Positions 20,996 to 32,109 of a DNA stretch of 51,377 nucleotides are shown piece after piece (position 1 is the stretch's first letter; each line of letters starts with the position of its first letter). The stretch is from positions 2,846,043 to 2,897,419 of the forward strand of contig BFEA01000028.1 in assembly GCA_003427395.1 (NCBI GenBank). The letters run 5' to 3'. This stretch comes from Chara braunii (lineage: Eukaryota > Streptophyta > Charophyceae > Charales > Characeae). Below the pieces are notes generated by a model that saw only the letters and a list, made by a program, of their open reading frames with translations, had not been told where the DNA came from and ran no database searches. The translations under genes and the position numbers were made by a program.

Positions 20996-22077
20996 TGAAG
21001 AAGGGTGGGTGACTTACATGGTTTGTCTTCTTCTGGCAAGCTTCAGTGACATACATTATTCATTGGGCTTTGGTGCGCTCGGCATTGTGCTGTGCAGCAT
21101 CGGGCACAAGGTGGCCATAGTTGAGTAGGCTAGGGTGCGGGGTATGGAAGGCATTCCACGATGCAGACCCCGAATTCGAATCTCAGGGTCAAAGTCTCAG
21201 GCCAAAATAAGCCAAGTCGGCCAGTCTCAGAAAGGTCACAGCTGGGTACCCCAGGAGCCAAGCCCAGCAGGTCCCATGGAGAGTCACATCCCAAAGGCAA
21301 AAGTCGCATTGTAAGCAGAAGTCACGTCCGACATTGAAAGGTCATATCCCACAGGCAAAGGACACTTCTCCAGACAAAAGTTGTGTCCCAGGGGCAAGAG
21401 TCACATCCCACAGTCAAAAGTCATGTTCCACAAATGAAAAGTCGTGAATCAGTCCCAAGCAGCAGCACACCAATGAAATTCGGGAAATTACCAGTCCTTG
21501 ACATTCTGATGCAAACAGGCCATGGGCATGTGGTACTAGGTCCAAGTCAATCCAAAGGAAGCAGAGGCTGGGCCGAGTTGAGGCTCCGTCCAAGTCAATA
21601 TAAGGACTGGCCAGCCACATTTTCGGAGAGATGGCTCATTCGTGAGAAGTGTGGAAGTGCTGCTGAAGCGCTTGTGCGCTATCTGCAAGTGACATGTGCG
21701 AGAGCCCTGCTGGGCAGCGTTGTGCTGAGAGGGGAGGCGGCCAGAGCAGCATAGCTAGTAGTAGGATACAAAGCTGAGTGGTAGCGGATGTATTCAGAGT
21801 CAAGATCCTCAAGCAGAGAGAGAGAGAGAGGGAGAGAGAGTAGAGGGAGAGAGTGAGCGCATGCATGAAGGAGACAAAGAGAGAGAGGGGGGGGGACAGA
21901 GAGAGAAGAGTGTCACCTACCTTGGATGAGGATGTTGGAATTGGGTTGCTGAACTCTGTGCCGAGGAGCGTTGGAATTTCTAAGTTGCGCTTATCTGGAC
22001 TTTGCATCTCTGGACTCCATTGTGGACTTCGTGGGATCTCTCATTGTGTGTGTGCTGACGAGCAGTTAGGCTCAACA
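20993..22077 (+). repeat. Minisatellite and probable RTE2 5' LTR region
   Basis: From 21285 to 21430 a loose unit of about 20-23 bases (AAAAGTCACATCCCACAGGC and variants) repeats six or seven times. Further right the sequence ends CTCAACA just before a primer-binding-site-like sequence, so the 5' LTR of RTE2 should end at about 22077. Its start was not located because the matching 3' LTR is not in the window. A GA tract lies at about 21814-21840. Confidence 0.5.
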
Positions 22078-22081
22078 CAAT

Positions 22082-22093
22082 TGGTATCGAAGC
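22082..22093 (+). promoter_or_regulatory. RTE2 primer binding site
   Basis: TGGTATCGAAGC directly after an LTR-like end (..CTCAACA). It resembles TGGTATCAGAGC, the complement of the plant initiator Met tRNA 3' end, with two neighbouring differences. The position upstream of gag on the same strand supports the call. Confidence 0.7.
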
Positions 22094-22925
22094 TGGTACT
22101 CGCTGCATGAGCACTAGCAAGATTAAGGGCGGCGAGAGGAGAATTGGAGTTTGGCAGTGGGTTTGAAGGTCGAAGAGGAAGTGGCCAGAGAAGGGGGATG
22201 GTGATTACATACCTGTACGCGAGGAGCGTCGAGGAGCTTCATCGAAGGAGCGCTCACAAGTGAAGTGCATCGCCCCCCTAAGCCTTGCATTTGCTTTGAT
22301 GAATGAATAAATGTCATGGTACCTTACCACATTTTGGTGTCGCTGCTGATGGACTAGAACACTTGATGACATATCAAATTTTGTCTTGAGTCAGCATCTG
22401 GTCAGACATATGCATGAAGTAGGTCGTGTGTAGGCTAGAAGCTTGGCAGTTGGATGTATATCCTAAAGTAGGAAGCATGGGCATGAGAGGCGAGCGCTCG
22501 TAAAACAGGTTGTCTAGCCCTAAGACCGGTACTGACCGACATGCGGCTGAACCGGAGTTGACGCAGTGAGGAGCTGTAAGTCTTGAGAGTGAACCTTCAA
22601 ATCCTGGTGGGCACGATATCCTGTCGGCATCATTAAAGAATTCTCGAGGTCCTTGCTGGCTGACTTTAAGTTGCAGGTTGCCCACCAGCCTGACAGGGTA
22701 GTTGTAGTGACATTGTGGGGAGGGAAGAACTTTGGTCAGACTCCAATCTAGACAAGATAGATTAACTGTTGAGGGTTAGGTCTATGTGGTGAGGAGGTGG
22801 AGGCTACATACCTGTGCCTTTAGCCACCATGGATGACTATCTGATGTTCGCAATGTTGACCCTGTCCGTGCTATGGGGTCCACTCCTCCGTTTCCTGTTT
22901 CCATTAGCATTCCATCGGATTTGTG

Positions 22926-24950
22926 GCATGAGTGTTACCATGAGGTATGGTGGGACCTCACAACCATATACAGTGGAACAGCAAGCTGATATTCGCAAAA
23001 AGTTGGTTGAGAAGAACAAAGTAAAGGAGGAGAAAAGGAGAAAGGAGGAGGGAGTTAAAAAGACATTGGCGGAGGAGAAAGAAAAGATGGAGAAAGAGAT
23101 GAAGAAGAAAGAACAAGATTTGAAGGAGTTAGAAGTTGAAGAAGGAGCGGAAGAAGAAGAAGGAGGAGGATTGGTGAGAAGACGAGCCCAACCAAAAGGA
23201 GAGGAGGTGGCGGAGAACAGTTATGCTGCGGAGTTGAGACTCTAACAGGTTGAAGACTTGGACTGGCTGGGTGGGGAAATTTGGGTACCAGACAGAGCTT
23301 CCAGAAGAAACTGACGAAGAGAGAGATCGGTTTGTGGCGCAGTTGGCAGCAACTAAGGACCAAGAGGAAAGGAATTTGCTGATTGAGGAGGAGAAGAGTG
23401 AGCTCAATCAAAAGTTGTTGGTCGCAAAAAGGAAAGAATTTGATTAGAAGAAAAGGTTGAAGGAGGAAGGGGAGAGGCTCCAAGCATTGCTGAAGGAGCA
23501 GAAGGGAAACAAGTGGAATCTAGAGAACGATGAAATCTTCTTATCGACATTTTGCTGCATACCACTCAGGAACTCTCTGCACTTCAACGAACCGTTGGGA
23601 AGATAGAACGACACCAGGAGGAGTTTGAGGGCACCTGGAACAACTACCTTAGTGCGTCATCCAGCCAAGTGGACTATAGGGTCCTACAATATGCACACGG
23701 GCTAGATGACATCTTTACTCAGAAGTTGACTAACACCATCGTTGCGGTTAAGGTAGGTGGCGATGGTGGGGGTGGAGACGGTGGCGATGATGGAGATGAT
23801 GACAAAAAAGGGAAAGGTCCCATGAAGGATGGAGGAAAGAAAGGGTGGGAAGATAAGTCCGAGGGAGGAGAACAACGGGAGAAGATGAAGGTTAAGCTCC
23901 CCTGGACATGTATTGGGAAGGAGGAGAGTATTTTTTATTGAGAGGCGGTTACGGACACATACCTGTATGCGCAATTGACTCCGTATTTGGACCGCGTACT
24001 AATGGCAAGTTCATGCCTAGGGGGAGATGCAGCAAACTTCGCTATCTCGCAAGTAAAGGAAGTCGGATGCACCTCGATGGTGCAATACTCAGAGCGCACT
24101 AGGATTGAGGACTTCTTCAAGGCCTTGAAAAACCGCTTCGAGGATAAGAACTTAGCTTGTCGTATAGAGTCCCTCATCCTTAACATTAGTAACCGCAAGT
24201 GGAAGAGTGCGTCGGCACTCAAGGCCACCATCGGCGAGTTGCTGCAATGTCCTGACCATGGAATGACCCCTGCCCAGATTCTCAATAGTTTTGCTAGAGC
24301 GTTGTCAGAACCCCTTAAGACCCAGTTATATCCCCGTACTAAAGAAAAGGGGATCACCTATGAGAAGTTCAGCAAGATAGTTGTAGACCATTCCGGGTTC
24401 CTGCAACAGGCAAACTATTGTCACTACTACAAGACCTGTAGGTCGGTAAGAGGTGGAAAAATAGGACCATATCCGACAATATAGAAGGTAAGGATAATTT
24501 GCTGGTCACCTTCGAAGAAGGCGGTGTAGAGTCATTATCTTATGACCAGATAGATTATGGTCTAGAGGAGGAGAACAACAGCCAAGTAGCTCGGGGAGGG
24601 GACTATGCGGCAGTTGCCACCCGCGGGGGAGGGCGACAAGGTAGAGGCCGAGGGCAAGGTGGAGGAGGGGTGGTGGCAAAGGTAGCTACTACGTGGGAGG
24701 TAGAGGTTATGGTCCCTAGCAAGGTGGTAAAGGTTCTCCCTTCCTAGGGGGTGAAGGAAGAGGTAGGAATTGGCGGCCGTACCTAACACACCCTCGGATA
24801 GCTGAGGGCAAGCCTTGGGAAGAGATGGGTATAGACGAGATGGTCTGGGAAGACGGTCGCAAGGCTCGCCAATGTTTTAAATGTGGTGACCCCGACCACA
24901 TAGTTCTCTTCTGTCCAGAGTACGAATACCCAAAAGGGAACATCCAGTAG
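22926..24950 (+). pseudogene. RTE2 gag
   Basis: Gag in several frames. A plausible start is ATGAGTGTTACC near 22928. It is followed by a Lys/Glu coiled coil, a Gly/Asp-rich spacer near 23757-23830, and capsid from about 23970 (AQLTPYLDRVL to KIVVDHSGF). Then come a Gly/Arg-rich linker (DYAAVATRGGGRQGRG) and an intact zinc knuckle CFKCGDPDHIVLFC near 24873-24914. Order and spacing match RTE1 gag. In-frame stops or shifts near 23243, 23446, 23941 and 24482 disable it. Confidence 0.85.
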
Positions 24951-25150
24951 AGGTTGCAGTTGCCTCTATAGGGACTTCGGACTTAGACAGGAAGATAGAC
25001 GCTCACGTTGAACACCTCCTGTCCGAAAATCCCGATGGCAGAGACTGTTGTAGGCCCCCACCTATCTAGTCGTCCAGAGGTTGCTTGTGTTAGGACCTCT
25101 CTATATGGCTCCCTCGCAAGCACTGGTGATGAGCTGATCACTCGTCATCG

Positions 25151-25245
25151 TGCTTGGCCGAAATGAAAAAGAAGTGGAAAGGGCAACGAGTAATAGCAGA
25201 TGTAGAGGTGAGTAGAGAAAGGATAGGCACGTTAGTAGACAACGG
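25151..25245 (+). pseudogene. RTE2 protease, N-terminal fragment
   Basis: The frame AEMKKKWKGQRVIADVEVSRERIGTLVDNG corresponds to the RTE1 stretch ending in ALIDSGA. The active site reads Asp-Asn-Gly instead of Asp-Ser/Thr-Gly, as it also does in RTE3. The fragment is cut here by the insertion beginning at 25246. Confidence 0.8.
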
Positions 25246-25843
25246 TGTCGGGTGGCTGCCTACCAGCCAAACATTTTTCTTTTTTCAAAAATATAAAAAT
25301 TTGAGCATATATATATTTTTTTTCTGCATGTTTTTGAGATGTGGGTGCATGTGACTTTGGGGTTTTGGCACGATCTTGATTTTTTGGGCTCCTTACTAAC
25401 CTTTGGAAAGACGGGGGAGGTGATCTGGTCGGTGGTTGCAAGAGGGGCCGGACGCGGACGGAAAACATGGGATTTTGACGGAGCGAACAAATTTTGAAGG
25501 AAAGTGGGATCGGAGGAGGCCTCAGGAGGCACGCACCGTGACTACCAATGACCGCAGGGCTTGTCTGGGTAGACTCAGGCGGCTCGGTGAAGATCGACGC
25601 CGATACGAGGAACACGGTAAGGGGCCGCTTGGGGGGGGTCAACCTCATAGTAATCAGCGCAATACTATAGTGGCCGCAACAGAAGGATGCTCAGACCGGT
25701 ATGATCAGGTTTTCGGGATAAAGCACCGGTGAGGGTTCGGCGTACTTGCTACAGCTTGGTGGTTAGCTCGGTGCTATCGGGCGTGCACGCCTCGGGGCCG
25801 ACGGAACCAGCTCCGGTGATCGCCATCTCAGCATGAGATGGCC
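25246..25843 (+). repeat. LTR-like repeat, left copy (RTE3 candidate 5' LTR start)
   Basis: Starts TGTCGGGTGGCTGCC and is homologous over about 600 bases to 42634-43240. It begins with hairpin GGCTG/CAGCC and homology ends at a perfect hairpin GCCATCTCA/TGAGATGGC. A T-rich run lies near 25314-25322. Its first base follows the RTE2 break directly. The second copy follows the RTE3 integrase, so an LTR start is the best reading. The LTR end is unclear. Confidence 0.7.
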
Positions 25844-27262
25844 GGGGAATTTATTTATTTATTTATTTTTATTTTTATTTTGAAAACAAGTGCTCCAATT
25901 TATTCATGGGGAGCAGCACGTGCCGGGAACCGGGCCCAACGTCCCATATCGCATTGTACAGATAATTGAGAACATTTGAGATCATTTGAGATACCGGGGC
26001 CATTACCTGGCTTCGACTGAGAACAGTCTGAGAACACGGTGTGATTCAGAAAGCATGGGGAGGATCGTGAATATCTAATGACCTATTAAGGAACTACTCA
26101 TGCAATAAGTTGCCACATAGGTCCTACGAATGCTCACAACCGTCAGAATCCCTAACAAACCGTTCTAAGGCTTTCCAACACAGTCTTACTCCCTGCTGAG
26201 CTCTTCCAGGCCTCACGCCCCCACCCTGCTGGGTTACAGGGCCACACGACTTGCCCCAGCTCCTACCAGCGTCGTCCCAGCAGCAACCCTTGGTTGTCCC
26301 TTGGGATGCCCACCCCAAAGCATCCCCAGATCTCTCTACCAGGCCTCACGCTCATGCATCAGCAGGTTACAGGGCAACACCCCAACACTCGCCAGCGTCG
26401 TTCTGGCATCGAACAGCCGTAGATCACTGAGTATAACAGCATCGAAACCGCCTAAGATGGGTTGCTAAAAGTCCCTAGAGTCCTAAGACATTTTGAAGAA
26501 CAACCGACTTTTTTTACTATTCAGACTCTACCAAGTCAATAGAATATGTGTGTCAAAAAGCCTCCCAACCACGAATCAGATAGGTGAAACCTATTCAATC
26601 CACCTACGACCACCACCAACATGGCTGTTTTCAGCACGAACCGAAGCTCTTCCAGGCCTCATGCTCCCATCAGGTTAGGTTACAGAGTTGCACCACCTTG
26701 CTCCAGCACCGACCAACATTGCTCCAGTTACGACCCCCAGGTCACAGAGTTTCGCCACCTGGCTCCGGATCCGGCCAACGTTGCTCCAGCATCGGTCTTC
26801 GAGGCCCACCAAATTTTTGACCACCCTTCACAGGATCACAGATGACTTGCCAGATAGCACTTATTCCTACAACCTCCTCGAGAGGCAAACCAAATGGAAA
26901 GAAATACTAAACTGGATTAGACTTCTTCGAGAGAGATCGCCCCTCCCTCCCCCTCCCCCTCCCCCTCCCCCTCCCCCTCCCCCTCCCCCCTCAGCCCTAC
27001 ACTGCCTCCGCCGAGGTGACCCCTCGGCCCCAATATAGAACCAACCCTCTACCCCCCTTTCCCCAGGAGCACACAGTTCCCACCTAAAGCATGCCCCCCC
27101 GACCCTTGCCCATTTCTGCCTCCGCTGGGACTGATGTTGACCCATGCACCGGCCCTTGCCCCAGAATAGGGCAACCCCCTCCTTCGCCCCTACCCTCTTT
27201 GGGACATTCACCCCCCATCTTGTGATGCCCCCGCAAGATAGAGCTCCCCCCACCCCCTTCTT
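25844..27262. repeat. AT-rich tract, degenerate repeats, CCCCCT hexamers
   Basis: An ATTT-rich run lies at about 25851-25890. A loose unit containing CCAGGCCTCACGC, CAGGTTACAGGGC and CCAGCGTCGT recurs near 26206, 26340, 26655 and 26735. A CCCCCT hexamer tract lies at 26941-26990, whose minus strand could form a G-quadruplex. GGGGAGC(A/T)GCAC followed by a GGAAACCGGG-like stretch near 25912 also occurs near 27376. No gene supported. Confidence 0.6.
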
Positions 27263-29130
27263 GTTTTTTGTTTTTTTTTCCTAAAAAACATCGACAATGG
27301 GACGTAGAGGGGGTGCTGATAAGAGCAGACACTCCCTCTACGTTCCACACTTAGACGGCTCCGTTCCATTGGTGGGGAGCTGCACCTGCTGGAAACCGGG
27401 TCCAGCATCCCTTTACATCATATACCAGAGCCAGAGATAGACGAGTTACATGAGTTATATGCAGCACCCATAGGTATGTCATTTGTTAGCTGGTTTTGCG
27501 ACTTTCTGACAGGCAGGTACTCACAATGACCCTGCTTTGCAATTAACAGATAGCGACACCGAGGCTGTCGATATCAACCTCGACCCTCACCACCCTGGAA
27601 GACTTTATTCTATGAATGCATCGGGGCAAAAGACAGTGCTAGGGCGTTGTGGATGCCATTCTTAAGGGGGGAGACCTTGATGTCCTCATTACAGAGTCTC
27701 TCCTCTTGTTGTTCCCTCCCTTGATCTTGTCACATCATATCGCTCTCAGCTTGCTTTGTCTCATCGTTTGTCATGTTCAGGGGCAGCAACCTCTGCGCTG
27801 GCCTTCTCAGCAATCCTTTCTCCTAGAAGTCTTCTTCCAGTTTGGTGATTTATCCTGCAGAGCGTCCCTGCGGTGTCGCCGTCTCGTGAGCACTCATATT
27901 CCGCCTCGCCTGGACTCTTCCTGCCGCCGTTTGGAGGGAATATGGGGGGGTGGATGAGGGGGCCAATGGGTGGTGAATGGAGTGTGGGTAACAACAAAGG
28001 GGGAGGGAGGGTGTGTGCCCATGATATAAGCAAGGGGGGGCCTGGAGAGGGTGAGGGTGGCTAGGGGCCAGGCGGGTGGTGTGTAATGAGGACAAAATTG
28101 GTCTGCAGGTACGGGACTTGAAAGCAGTGGTATGGCCTTCTTTGCCATGCCAACTCTGTTGCCGTCCATTGTTTCCAGTGAATGTTAAGACCAGCGCCAA
28201 GTTCAGAGAATTTTTGGTTCGGATCCTGCCACAATTGGAGGAAGGTGTCGTGGATGGCTTGTTTGACTATGGGGTCTTTCTCCTCCCTATAATCTCTTGT
28301 GAAGGATTTATGTGCATCCCGTGTGCGAGACCTGATCTCCTCTTCAATTGCCTGTTGGGCTTGCTGCAGTCCGAATTGATGGTCCCTCCTTTCAAAGGAT
28401 CATCTCATTCGCCATGCCAGCATGAGAAGTTGCAGCCTCATGTATGAGAAGAGGTTAGAGGTAAATGGAGGCCATCGAGCCATGGGATGGTGGTTCTTGT
28501 CGAGCAACAAGAGGCCGAGGTCCCACGGAATGTGCAGCCCCGTGAAGAAGTAGAAGGTCGCATCCCACCGCTGCCACAATTGGGTCACCATGGGGCAGGC
28601 TAACAGGCAGTGTTCAAGTGTTGCCCTGGCTGGCAGTGTCGACCTACTACAGTATGCTCAAATGGGAGACAGCAGCCCTTTCTGCTCAAGGTCTGTACGC
28701 GAGACAAGCCAACCTGGGGTGGGCAAACACCGGTGGAGTATCTGCCATTGTAGGGCCCTAAGGTTCGTAGGCATGATTTTCGAACACTTAGCCCAGGGCA
28801 GATTTTCTACCGTCTGCGAGTCCAGGGGGGAATCCCGTGTCCATCTACGAGATAACGTGTGATCAATTGGCAGGCTGGGGCGCGAGGCTCTGTAACCCCC
28901 TTTGACAGTGTAGTTCCAGATATGCATAGGTTTGGTTCCTGGCTAGTACCATTCCCCTGGGTCGAAAGGCAACCTGGCAACTAGGATCGTAGGTTCATAA
29001 GCGAAGAAGCCTTCCTGTTCATCCCCCACCACTCTCACATGCATCAGTCCCACCCAATTTTCCTGCCCATCCAAGTTTTCATTCTGGGACAGTTTGGCAA
29101 ATCTGGCTTACTGAGACCAAGGGTTAATCG
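27263..29130 (-). mobile_element. LINE1: 5'-truncated LINE 3' part
   Basis: Read on minus: the C-terminal part of ORF2 (about 29130-28061), a 3' UTR of about 720 bp, a stem-loop at 27302-27343 (10-bp perfect stem ACGTAGAGGG/CCCTCTACGT), then a poly(A)-like tail seen here as T runs at 27264-27281. Truncation at about 29130 leaves no reverse transcriptase domain. Confidence 0.75.
28061..29130 (-). pseudogene. LINE1 ORF2 C-terminal region
   Basis: On the minus strand the frame reads a Trp-rich linker (MHIWNYTVKGGYRASRP) and then a cysteine module (CAYCSRS..LEHCLLACPMVTQLW), characteristic of the region after the reverse transcriptase in plant-type LINEs. A helical, charged tail ends at a stop at 28061-28063. 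In-frame stops near 28941 and 28395 show decay. The endonuclease and RT domains are absent. Confidence 0.78.
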
Positions 29131-30877
29131 AGAAAAGGGTCGTGCGGAAATATGGCGAAAGAAGAAAGGATGGAGAATGGAGAATCGAGATTTCACTCGA
29201 TTCTTGATGGAATCGAGTGAAAGAAGGTGATAAGTAGGGGTTTTTAGGTAGGGCGATTTCAATGGCGTGGTTAGTTTTGGGATTAGTGGAGTAGGATTAG
29301 AGTTGGTAAGAAAAAGTGTGCGTGGGGTTGTTGGGAGAAAGTGGATATGGTAGAGAGAGAAACGGACGGGGCGCTCGTTTCATGATAGGATCAGGTTAGG
29401 AGAGAGTCCACGTAGGGGTTTTGACGGCTAACGAGCCGAAATTTGTGGTCAGATCGGGACGAGAGTTAATGTAGGAAAGGTAAGTAAAGAAATGGAGAGT
29501 GGAGATGTCGAGAGGTGAATATGGCGGGGACATCTCGTTCGTTTCCTAAGAGAAACGAGTGAGTAAAGAATCGCGACAAGGGTTTTTGATTGGTACGTAC
29601 GCAATGGCAAGCCCAAATTTGTGAATGAGTGAGCACATCGTGCTGCCCAGTTAGTGGGAGTTGCGTGTGGGGAGAATCGCCTCGAAGTGCAGAACGTATC
29701 TTTCCACGATCTAGCGGAAGATTCATCCCGACACTACCCATCCTGCAGAGGGAGATAGTGTGCAACAAGCCGAGTGATTGGAGGCTTGCCCGATCGGCGG
29801 TGTGTTGCTCGACCTGTTAAGAGAGGTAGCCTTGCTTTATCGCTCTGCGTGGGTGGCTGGAAAACAATGTATATTTCCATGCTCTAACAGAGGATCCTTT
29901 CGGCTCTTGCTCATTCTATAGATGGAGGAGGCGTGAAGCCGGATTGATCGTGGAGAGGGCTAGAAAGGGCGTAGGACTGCACGGTTTGCCTGTTAGTACG
30001 GTAGAGCTCACCCTTGAGCTGCGCACTGTGGCCGCCACCTTTGTGATCAGACTGATGATCGTACTTGGAGTCGTCACGAGGCTCATCTGTTGGTGGTTCC
30101 CCGCCCTCCCGCTCGTTGTTTACTCCTCTTCGTTAAGCTGCTGAGATTGCCGGTGCGCGACCGATAAGTTGTCCGAGTGCACCGGAATGGAAGGAACGAA
30201 AGAGGAGGCGGGCAGCTAGAGAGATTCAGGGAGCTTGTTCGCAGGTTGTGTGAGCCCTCTGGTCTGGTCCCGCTCCGATTTTGAGTAAGCGGCTGAAATA
30301 CATGCCTGACCATCTACCATCCGTATAAGGGGTTGACGCTTATGTAAACACCGGTTGGCCGGTGTGTGGATCCTAACCGAGAAAGTAATGCCTCTTTATC
30401 TCTCTGCGTGCATGCATCCGGTCTTTTTCTAGTGGAAGATTCATTCGATGTTACTCATTCCGTCCTTAGGAGTAGCGTAGGGAGGTCGGAGGCCATCCGC
30501 GGGGTAGGAGACTTACCTGTTTCGGTCGACACACCGCTCCGCCTCCGATTATTGGTGTCTAGAACGACGGGGCAAATGGGAAGATTCACTCTCTTTTTGC
30601 GGGCACTTGCCTGGGGACGAGCTGCAAGGACCTGTGAGCTGCCTGCTGATTCAAGCGCTGCCCATCCTGACGTTCTAGAGTGTATGAAGCAAGCTACATG
30701 CCTGCCTGTTTACCTGCTGGCGGTACTCTGCCCACCTGACTGAACGGAGTGATGGGAGGTGAGCCGTGAAGGCGGCAGGTCCACCTTTTAGTTGGTAGCG
30801 CTGTTCCCTGATGAGCGATGCCGCTGCAGGCCAGTCGTGTGATGCAGGCCTAGCTATTTAGCCTACCAGTTGGAGCA
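29131..30877. repeat. Diverged tandem-repeat block
   Basis: Segments near 29150-29250 and 29480-29600 resemble each other (TGGAGAATGGAG / TGGAGAGTGGAG, a hairpin, then GGGTTTTTNG), about 320 bases apart. A perfect 13-bp hairpin lies at 29191-29203/29210-29222. Further right, variants of TTTCCANGNTCTAGCGGAAG followed by ATTC recur near 29701, 29876, 30423 and 30577. No gene supported. Confidence 0.55.
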
Positions 30878-31377
30878 NNNNNNNNNNNNNNNNNNNNNNN
30901 NNNNNNNNNNNNNNNNNNNNNNNNNNNNNNNNNNNNNNNNNNNNNNNNNNNNNNNNNNNNNNNNNNNNNNNNNNNNNNNNNNNNNNNNNNNNNNNNNNNN
31001 NNNNNNNNNNNNNNNNNNNNNNNNNNNNNNNNNNNNNNNNNNNNNNNNNNNNNNNNNNNNNNNNNNNNNNNNNNNNNNNNNNNNNNNNNNNNNNNNNNNN
31101 NNNNNNNNNNNNNNNNNNNNNNNNNNNNNNNNNNNNNNNNNNNNNNNNNNNNNNNNNNNNNNNNNNNNNNNNNNNNNNNNNNNNNNNNNNNNNNNNNNNN
31201 NNNNNNNNNNNNNNNNNNNNNNNNNNNNNNNNNNNNNNNNNNNNNNNNNNNNNNNNNNNNNNNNNNNNNNNNNNNNNNNNNNNNNNNNNNNNNNNNNNNN
31301 NNNNNNNNNNNNNNNNNNNNNNNNNNNNNNNNNNNNNNNNNNNNNNNNNNNNNNNNNNNNNNNNNNNNNNNNNNNNN
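30878..31377. other. Assembly gap (500 N)
   Basis: Exactly 500 N, a default-size scaffold gap. The open frame reported across it is empty. Confidence 0.99.
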
Positions 31378-32109
31378 AAGCAGCGTAGCCCCAGCTGTGA
31401 GACCGCAGACCTAGCTATTGGTCGGTGTACTGTGCATCCTACCCTACGAGGTGGCTGGAGGAGTGTCGCAAGTTGGTGGGCTTATAGGTGGCCATTACAC
31501 TTCGAGCCGCAGACACTGCGAAGTGGCTGCGATTGTTGAAAGGGAGGTTATTGTTGAGAGTTACTTGCGGGTAATTGGGCTTCAGTTTGACCAAGCTACT
31601 GCAGTTTGGCCACCATTGCGGGGCCCTCAGGCGAGTCAAGGAACCAAGGCCCTCTCGCGCGAGTCTGAGAGCACACTTCTTGCATCTGAGAGTCTTAATG
31701 TCCCTTCTTCTGCCTTCCTTACTCTAAGCTTGGTCTTGATATGAGAGAAAGGCGCCAAGCGGGATTGCGACCCGTAGGACCGCAACACGACTCTGTGGGG
31801 AGTCAACCCACCGATTGTGGGAGCTCTGCCGGAGCTTAGGAGGAGTTTTGGAGGCAGGGAACTGAGAGGTAAAGCTTTCTCTTTCCTTCTATAAGCCCAA
31901 GTTATAACTCCTATCTGTATTCCTTGTTACGTTTTGACTGAATATATTGTGTGCACCACTACTTTAAATTTTAGTTTGACTTTCAGGATAATTCAGACTT
32001 AAGTAAAGGGATGCATGTGTAATGTCAATTTCAGTTTTATTATCTGACTGAAAGCAGATTGTGGGATTGCATCTGGGGGAAGGATGGGAGGAACGCAGTA
32101 TTGCTTATG
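31378..32109. other. Non-coding stretch, no gene seen
   Basis: A short open frame at 31418-31744 has no recognisable motif. Base composition changes from GC-balanced to AT-rich near 31880. Confidence 0.5.

Larger units (their letters stand above)
22078..25245 (+). mobile_element. RTE2 (Ty3/gypsy), 5' half
   Basis: 5' half of an LTR retrotransposon of the RTE1 family: primer binding site at 22082, leader to about 22928, gag, and the first part of protease. It stops at the protease Asp-Asn-Gly codons at 25245, where unrelated sequence starts. The other half resumes at 45767 with the same 8 bases. The two halves read in frame across the break. Confidence 0.88.

Noticed and set aside
22814-22928. 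Hydrophobic extension upstream of RTE2 gag as a membrane protein start
   Set aside because: The Gag-like part starts near 22928, in line with the RTE1 gag N-terminus. The upstream part is probably leader.
25246-25843. Helitron or TIR transposon because of terminal hairpins
   Set aside because: No CTRR end or matching terminal inverted repeats were seen. The position after an integrase with a purine-rich tract favours an LTR start.
30870-31388. A 172-residue frame
   Set aside because: It consists almost entirely of the 500-N gap.
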